A stretch of DNA of 64,000 nucleotides. It comes from Monosporascus cannonballus. Lineage: Eukaryota; Ascomycota; Sordariomycetes; Xylariales. A model generated the notes under the pieces. The model was not told the DNA's origin. It searched no databases and saw only the letters and a program-made list of their open reading frames with translations. The position numbers and the translations under genes are program-made. Shown here piece by piece: positions 57,501-64,000 of this stretch; positions within the stretch are counted from its first letter, which is position 1; the number at the start of each line of letters is the position of its first letter. The stretch lies in contig QJNS01000004.1 of the NCBI GenBank assembly GCA_004154925.1, positions 620,001 to 684,000 of the forward strand. Reading direction: 5' to 3'.

Positions 57501-60500
57501 TCCCCTATCGTCTTTAACTGCTTGGCCGGGATGATTATAAAACTACATCAACCTAGGTCTTTGTTTCATACTACGCGGCAATTCGTCTTTCGGGTCACGA
57601 TGGTGCAAATATTATCTTAACAACCTCATACTTCTCGATGGCGGTATGCCCATATGGCCTGATCCTTCAATCTCCTTTTTGGCGGCCGTCTCGCTTACCA
57701 CAGTCTGGCACTGGCTCTCCCTTTCGGCTTATCACAACTGCTCGGCGCAGTGTTACAGTTACCTGTCGATTGAAGAGAGCATCTCTGAACGGGGAGCCCG
57801 TCCATCAACCGGGTGTCTCTTATAATTCCTGATCGCCTCTTACACCCCCACACCGAAGAGCACACCCTCGAATAGAGTCCTCTCCCGTAGACGCTTTCGC
57901 GCACTCCCATCTCCATTAACTTAGGGATGTTACGGATGCCATGCACACCGGAGTCTGCGTGCTTGCATGGCCGCGACTACCTAACGCAAGTTCTCGAAAT
58001 CCCTTGCTACTGGCAAATCAGGAGGCCCCGACGGCATGACTTGATCCTGTCCGCGTTTCATACCACATGCGCCTCCTTCGAGTTTTGGCCACAAATTCTC
58101 GAGATATCAAGGAGAGCTAATTGATGAGCCTCGAGACACTGCTAAACACTTTTCTTTACCTTTTCAACGATCCCACCCGGTCATCGTCTAGTAATGTATC
58201 TCCCCGCATGCAAGAGTCGGCATTGCTGTCGATCACGGGCGGGTCCGGATACTCCCCAGATTTATGACTCGAGTAGCAAGAGCTGGACCCCAATGGCTTG
58301 CGCGTCCTCCTCCGTCTATCTTTTCCCCTTGTGCATTCAGGATTTCGTAACTATCTCTGGAACTGTGAGCTTTTTTGTGTCTTGTCCAACAGCGAGGAGA
58401 TGCGACTTCAGTGCTTCCCGTCGTCATTGCCTGCCTTTGTCGGATCCAAATCTTGCTAGAACCGAAATTCACTTTCATCGCCCTGTGGGTTTGTGCTAAC
58501 TGGTTGATAGCCGCTTGAGCTGATTCTAACCTATGTTACCCGTAGGAGTTCTTGAATAACCGGGGTTCATTTGAAATATCTCTGTGTAAGTCATCAGGTC
58601 GCTGGTCGCATCGCTCAATAACTGTAGATTGGCTCCTCGTCCCTGATTGATTTCGTTGGATAAGTTAGATACATCTCTGTTCTATCTATACTATATCGAT
58701 CCGTCACTAGCCAACGGAGAGATATGTCTGACTCTCATGGAACACCCCTCGACTGGCCGCCTGGCTGTGCAGAACTGGCGTGCTAAACCCGGTACACTAG
58801 GTAGGAAGCCAGGGGGAAATCTCGGAAAAGTGGCAATATCGACGACAGCAGTGATGACGATATCATCAGCATCATTCCAGCTCACCGCCAACTTATCGTT
58901 AGGAGGCGAGAACGACTATCCTCGCAGATTTATTCAACCGATCTAGATATGATCACCCAGATCTGCTAGCTAGACGATAGGCGGCAAGTGAAAACTGGCG
59001 ACTACCCGGATCCTCTCGGTCTGCCTCGCTTTTGTCTGTGACGCGCGTCCGGTCGCTCTACTTTTCTTTGCGTGGAAACTGAGGGGGCAGGGATTGTCAT
59101 TTCCTGGCGCCGGGCTGCTCTCGAAGACGCAGACCGTGCCTTGCGCGCGAGCCCCAAGAAACCAACTCGCATCTTGCTGGATATCAAAGTCCCCCTCACC
59201 GCTAGGCGATGAACTAGAACGCCTAAAATCATGCTCCATCACGTAGTATATAACAAGTGCGTCTTTGTATATTCATACCGCTGTCGGCGAAATCAATATG
59301 TAGTATCTGGTCCGGGAGGTTGGCGTCGCGTAACCTAAAGTGCAGGCGTGTTTGATCCTCCAGTCCCCTACAAAGTGCGACATATGCGACTTGGCATACG
59401 ACACTGTGACTAAGTAACAACCGTCATACCTATTTGCCGGTCGGTATTACTCAGCTGAGCTGAAAAGCAGGCCGCTCAATCTGCGCGGTCCAGTTTTTCA
59501 GCCCCGAGCTAATCAAGAGTTGAGCTTCTTCCGCTGCTGAACTTGGATGCCCACCCAGGTGTCTTTTGTCGGGGTATGGGCAAGGAAACGGGCGTATTTT
59601 GATTGAAGCCGCTGACAATCACAATGGACACAAGATCTTTTTTTTTTTCATGGAAAAAGGTGGTACGTATGAATGCACATATCTCCTATGCAACACAGAT
59701 GGCGGAGGTCATATATGTTGCCAAGTCCGCCCCAGGAATGACGGGTAAACCCCGTTCTCTCCGCCTACGCATTGTCCGAGGCGGCGTGGAGTCGAGACCC
59801 GGGTACTCGGGAACTTCGCCCAGCAGCGAAAAGTCCGCATGTGCCTCAGATTTGCGGGTCTTCCCCAACGATAGAACGCAATGATGGCATCTGTGCTCAG
59901 CGGAGCAGTCCGGAAACGTCAAACGAGATGCATTGATTACTGTATCGTATAATGAAGCCAGAGGCGAGACAGCAGGAGCATCATGGATAACTGCGAGGTA
60001 CATCCTTGGTGCAATTAAGACCATGCCTTACGGAGCACCTGGATACCTAGGTGAGTAGGCATGTATGTAATCGAGAGCTACCTATGTAAGAGTATGGACG
60101 GTTTACCAGTTAGAGAGTGATTGAGGGCAGGCTCGTCAACGGCAACGACCCAGACCAAGCAGTCACACTAATTGAGGTGGCATTCGCTTCCCATGCCTAG
60201 ACATGGAGGGCAGGCATACATTAGGAAGTGAATACTTACGTACTCCCACAGCGGGGTATGCACATGGGCTGATGGGACGACGAAACCGGAAAGGAACGAC
60301 CGCCGGACTACGCAAGCCCTCCTCTCGCGACGCCCGCCCATTTTACATTGCATACTCTGCGTGGGACCGACGAGACTACTGAAAAAGCACACGACCTTGC
60401 AGCATCACACGTTGTCCAGATTGCCGACCTAACATGATAGACGACGCCTCGGACCCAATTAGATGGTGTCCAGCTGCTCTGCTCTCGGTTCTACGATTTG

Positions 60501-62635
60501 CCGTGTGCATGTAAGTCTCTACTTAGGTTGAGGATGGCATCGTCAGTATCATCAAACCCAATCCATGGCATACCCCGGTCTGCGAACAGTGCGTACGTCG
60601 TACGTACGCACGCGTAACCCGAATTCCTACTGCACATGCTGACCGGAGGGACATCTCGGTGGCCGGGATGCATGTGCTCCGAGACGATATGTTGCGGGGC
60701 ATATCCCATCTACCGCTGTTGGAATCGCCGTAGGGGAGAGTCCAGCTGCGTGCTAAGAGGCCCCAATTCTGATTCCTCCCTCTTTGCTTATAATGATATC
60801 ATCAGCATGGCTCCGCGCGGCAGAATGATGCTTATCAAGATTATCACCGTCCGGTAGACTGTCTATGTCTAGACTGCTGCCTTTTAATGGCGTGGTTGGA
60901 GACGGCGGCGGTATCTCTTTGCCTTGTTCGCCACCTCTGCGGGCGCCGCGGTGGGCGCAAGGCTGAAGTAGCAAGGCTCCTCTCCTATTCTGCCCACCTT
61001 CTCCATTGCCAACAAAACTCACTCACTCGCAGATGCGTCGCCAGATGTTCCTCGGTCCTACTACGGGGCTAAGAAATCTCACGATGATTTAACTCTCTCT
61101 GAAAAGCAGTCCCCCCTCCCCTTTCCGGGGTTAGTCAAAGGAATGCCCTCCGTCATCATCACGGGCTCGAGCCGGCCGCTCATGCACACAGCAAGGGCGA
61201 CCACCCAGTGAGTCGACTGCGTGCCAAGCCTGACGTGTCGGCCCAACATCGCGACGGTGGCATGCACGAGCATGAGTGCGTACGTATGTATGCCCTATTG
61301 TCGAGCTAGGTCCGAAAGTGAGGGCGCGAGGAGGTGGGAGAGTTCGCTGTCGCTTCCACGTTAGGCCGGGAAAAGGCCGCGGAGGGGGAGACGCGTCATC
61401 ACAGCCCTAAGCAGAATTAAAGTTGTCCGCGATCAGACGCGCGTTACGCGGGACCTCGTTCGGGATTTTGTCGGTGGTCGATTGTATGGTGGGTTTGCCT
61501 GGAGGGAGAAGGGCCGGTATTTCCTCTCCCTATTTAGTTGGTATGGGTCTGACAGATAGATGCCCGAGTCAGTCGGAACGAGGGGAACGCCGTCCCATGG
61601 TACGTTGGTGTGCTCACAGAGGCTTCTGATTAGTGGCGGTATCACACTCCTCCAATACATACCATTACGATGGCCGTGCAGCAGCATACGCGTACTACTA
61701 CTTCCTTCTTTGGTAAGCAACCAAACGACGGCAGTGAAGGAACCAGCCTCTCTGCACGTTAGGTATCGACTCCCAGCGTCCACTATACTGTTTGCCTCCC
61801 TTTCTAGGCATTATGGCCGGGAGAACCTCACCGGTCTTCTAATCTCTCCGCATGTTTTTCTGGATGCCTAACCCTGTACCTACGCCATAGCTTGCCGTCA
61901 AGGCTAACAACGCAGCAGGCGAAGCGCTGGTTCGTGGTATGTCGTGGGGCTGTCTGGTACACTACCTACAAACCCGGAGATCCAGAGATGTCAGGCGCTG
62001 ATGCTATTACGTGCCTTGATTTTGTCGTCTTCATTTTCGTATGGGCAATACTGGATGCCGGCAGGATCAAATATGTAGACGGGCACGGCACCCGATGGAT
62101 GAACCGCAAGCTTGCGGGAAAACTATCGCTTGCCCATCTGCCACTACAGTTGCCTACCATATGTATGTAGGTATGGCTTCACATCACCGAGCGTTTCATT
62201 TACTCAAATCTTCCTATTCAAGCAGGGCGTCGACTACGATGAAAATCTCTGCATCCGTCCGAGGCCGCTCCAGAACCTGTGTCCTGACGATCCTGCTGCG
62301 TAAGAGAGTCGACGGCACTGGCGATAGGAATGCCCACTACTTAAGGTAGGCATCGCTAGCAAATGGCAATGTCCCATGGCCTATTATCAACGCGGACTTC
62401 GTCATGTCCTAAGTCGGAATCTGCCAGCCCTATCTAAATTGGATATCACATACGGTGCCGAGCCAAAAGCAGAGTGCCTCCACCGTTGTCTCCCTGACAA
62501 GAAAATGCCTTTTCATCCGCCCTCCCCATCATCCATTGGACCAGCGCCACCTAGGGTCACCACGGAAACCCATTACCCCATACGCAGGATCGGTTTGCAT
62601 TCAACCGTTCGTCATCCCCTGATCCCCGAATCCAT
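54574..62635. other. Long gene-free stretch
   Basis: About 8 kb without a recognisable gene. Open frames are under 120 codons, often overlap antisense, and none shows family motifs or convincing splice-linked partners. GC content is ordinary, so RIP is not the reason. Simple repeats occur at 55191-55216 (TAGG type) and about 55117-55136 (GACTAC type). TACCTAGG-type motifs recur (for example 60044). The first ~500 bp probably form the png1 promoter. Confidence 0.5.
55191..55216. repeat. (AGGT)n microsatellite
   Basis: AGGTAGGGTAGG is followed by four more GTAG/TAGG units. One unit is interrupted by an extra G. Confidence 0.9.
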
Positions 62636-64000
62636 TCAAACAGGTGACTTCTCGGGATTGTCGTCCGCCTTGCCCCACCTCGCGGTCTCGTCGCCGCCGA
62701 CCCACTCCTTCTCGACGTAGCCGAGCTCTCTCTTGACCTCGGCGACCTTGGTCTCGTCGCCCGTGTTCTTGCCCATGTTGTCGCTGATCTTGATGGCGGG
62801 GTTGCCGGCGGCGGAGCTCAGCTTGATGACGATGTTGAGGGGCACAGACTTGAGGCCCGTGGCCCGCTGCACGAAGTCGTTGGTCAGGAACGTGCCGACG
62901 CCGAACGTCGGGCAGAACCCGGCCTCCTCGGAGATGCGCTTGTAGTGGATACACTTGTCGATGTCGAGCGCGTCCGAGAAGACGATGGTCTTATCCCGCG
63001 GGTTGAAGCCCTGCCGCTCGTAGAACTCGCGCATCAGACGCACAAAGTCCGCGGGGTCGCCGCTGTCCTGCCGCACGCCCGTGAACACCTCGGCGTAAGT
63101 CCGAGGCCCCGTGGCCGGCTGCTCGCCCCCGTCCGGGACCGGCAAGTTGGGCGTGTCGGGGAGGTAGCGGACGGGCTTCTCGAAGGCCTTAAGGAAGGCC
63201 TCCGTACCGAAGGTGTCGGTCAGAGCGATGCCCAGCACGCCCTCGCCGAAGCAGCCTAGCCACCGGCGCAGCGCCTCCTCGTTTGCATTGGTGTAGTCGT
63301 TGGTGATGGCCGCGATGCCCATGAACCACTCATGCGCTACCGTGCCGATGGGCGGGATTTTGAACCTCATCGCTAGGTGCACGTTGCTGGTGCCCGAGAT
63401 CCTGCCGGGTAGGCCGCGCTTCTCGCCGTCCCTGTTAGCCCGGACCAGGCCCCGGAACACCAGGGCCTGCGTGTGGTAATCCCTGCGCCGTCGCGTGCCG
63501 AACTCGGACACGACGCAACCAGCTTCTAACAGGCGCATGCCCTTCTCGTACGCCTTCTGCTCCTGCCCGTCGTAGTCCCAGTCCGTGTCCATGAACTTGA
63601 AATAGGCCTCGGACGCAAGGGCGAGAAGAGGGATTTCGTAGAGGATGGTGTCGACCCATTTCCCGCGGATCTCGATGTGTATGTCGCCCAGGATGTCGTC
63701 TGCGCCCGTGTCCTCGCCTACGGGACTGAATGTCGGTTTGAGCTGTTCCCTCGGCGACAGGCGGAAGTCCTTGAGGAAGTCAAGATAGGCGGGTGATAGA
63801 TATGTACAGTGTTCTTTCAAGAATCGAAACTCTTCATCCGAGAGTGAGATATTTCCTAGCTCTGTAAAAATAAAAATAGGGTTTTCAGTCAGCGAATCAT
63901 CATGACTCCAAGGGCATAGGTGTATTTTCGAGGGAGGAGAACCTACTGTTGATTTGGTCGGAGAGCCAGGAAAAGGCCTTTCTTGACAGTTTCTTCTCTG
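62636..64000 (-). CDS. NPT1: Nicotinate phosphoribosyltransferase (5' end outside window)
   Basis: The gene is read from the right edge: a partial exon 63947-64000 (EKKLSRKAFSWLSDQIN), an 85-nt intron (GTAGGT..TACAG) and exon 62636-63861, giving about 426 residues. Yeast Npt1 has 429, so perhaps a dozen or so N-terminal residues lie outside. The enzyme turns nicotinate and PRPP into nicotinate mononucleotide in the NAD salvage (Preiss-Handler) pathway. Visible motifs are LSDEEFRFLKEHCTYL, the substrate region EFGTRRRRDYHTQ, SGTSNVHLAMRF, the catalytic-His segment GTVAHEWFMG, TDTFGTEAFLKAF, GVRQDSGDPADFV, IVFSDALDID and the glycine-rich GVGTFLTND. A final KISDN segment precedes a divergent tail (DDNPEKSPV). 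No defects are seen. Confidence 0.93.
   Translation of the reverse strand, partial: QRRNCQERPFPGSPTKSTVGSPPSKIHLCPWSHDDSLTENPIFIFTELGNISLSDEEFRFLKEHCTYLSPAYLDFLKDFRLSPREQLKPTFSPVGEDTGADDILGDIHIEIRGKWVDTILYEIPLLALASEAYFKFMDTDWDYDGQEQKAYEKGMRLLEAGCVVSEFGTRRRRDYHTQALVFRGLVRANRDGEKRGLPGRISGTSNVHLAMRFKIPPIGTVAHEWFMGIAAITNDYTNANEEALRRWLGCFGEGVLGIALTDTFGTEAFLKAFEKPVRYLPDTPNLPVPDGGEQPATGPRTYAEVFTGVRQDSGDPADFVRLMREFYERQGFNPRDKTIVFSDALDIDKCIHYKRISEEAGFCPTFGVGTFLTNDFVQRATGLKSVPLNIVIKLSSAAGNPAIKISDNMGKNTGDETKVAEVKRELGYVEKEWVGGDETARWGKADDNPEKSPV

Overview
The window looks like nuclear DNA of a filamentous ascomycete (Pezizomycotina, probably Sordariomycetes). The genes carry short GT..AG introns (mostly 50-90 nt, some with CTAAC-type branch sites). 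Housekeeping proteins have fungal architectures, and a 17.6 kb AT-rich block shows repeat-induced point mutation (RIP): stops at former CAA/CAG/TGG codons and paired repeats that differ almost only by transitions.

Layout: 1-4143 is gene-free. The left gene-bearing part (4.1-32.5 kb) holds, in order, CGI121 (KEOPS subunit, +), mitochondrial proline dehydrogenase (-), a Tim17-like membrane protein (-), a small conserved protein whose first coding exon is only the ATG (+), a Ted1/Cdc1-type GPI-remodelling phosphoesterase (+), a BNR_4-family protein (-), an MFS sugar transporter (+), a vanillyl-alcohol-oxidase-like flavoprotein (-), an unrecognised 773-residue one-TM protein (-), a MARVEL-domain protein (-), and a class III GH18 chitinase broken by two in-frame stops (-). 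Most exon structures were rebuilt by hand from splice sites and reading-frame continuity.

The middle (33177-50794) is one large DNA-transposon-like unit with 11-bp terminal inverted repeats, a perfect 8-bp target duplication (CTTCTAAT) and subterminal ACCCA/TGGGT repeats, which points to the hAT superfamily. A Ty3/gypsy LTR element (34829-43745, LTRs about 212 bp) is nested in it, and a small 1.5 kb LTR element (41636-43146, target duplication ATTAA) is nested in the gypsy. All are RIP-degraded, but the outermost ~140 bp on each side are not.

The right flank (50.8-64 kb) is gene-poor: a RIP-like coding relic at 51 kb, a PNGase-like png1 gene lacking the catalytic cysteine (-), 8 kb without recognisable genes, and a nicotinate phosphoribosyltransferase gene running off the window (-).

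Functionally most genes are core metabolism or ER/mitochondrial functions. The BNR_4 protein, sugar transporter and VAO-like oxidase (14.2-22.9 kb) could together serve use of plant-derived sugars and phenols, but they are not an evident cluster. The most interesting points are a VAO homologue whose active-site acid appears moved to the opposite face of the pocket, the PNGase with Cys replaced by Val, and the nested RIP-mutated transposon next to a decayed chitinase.
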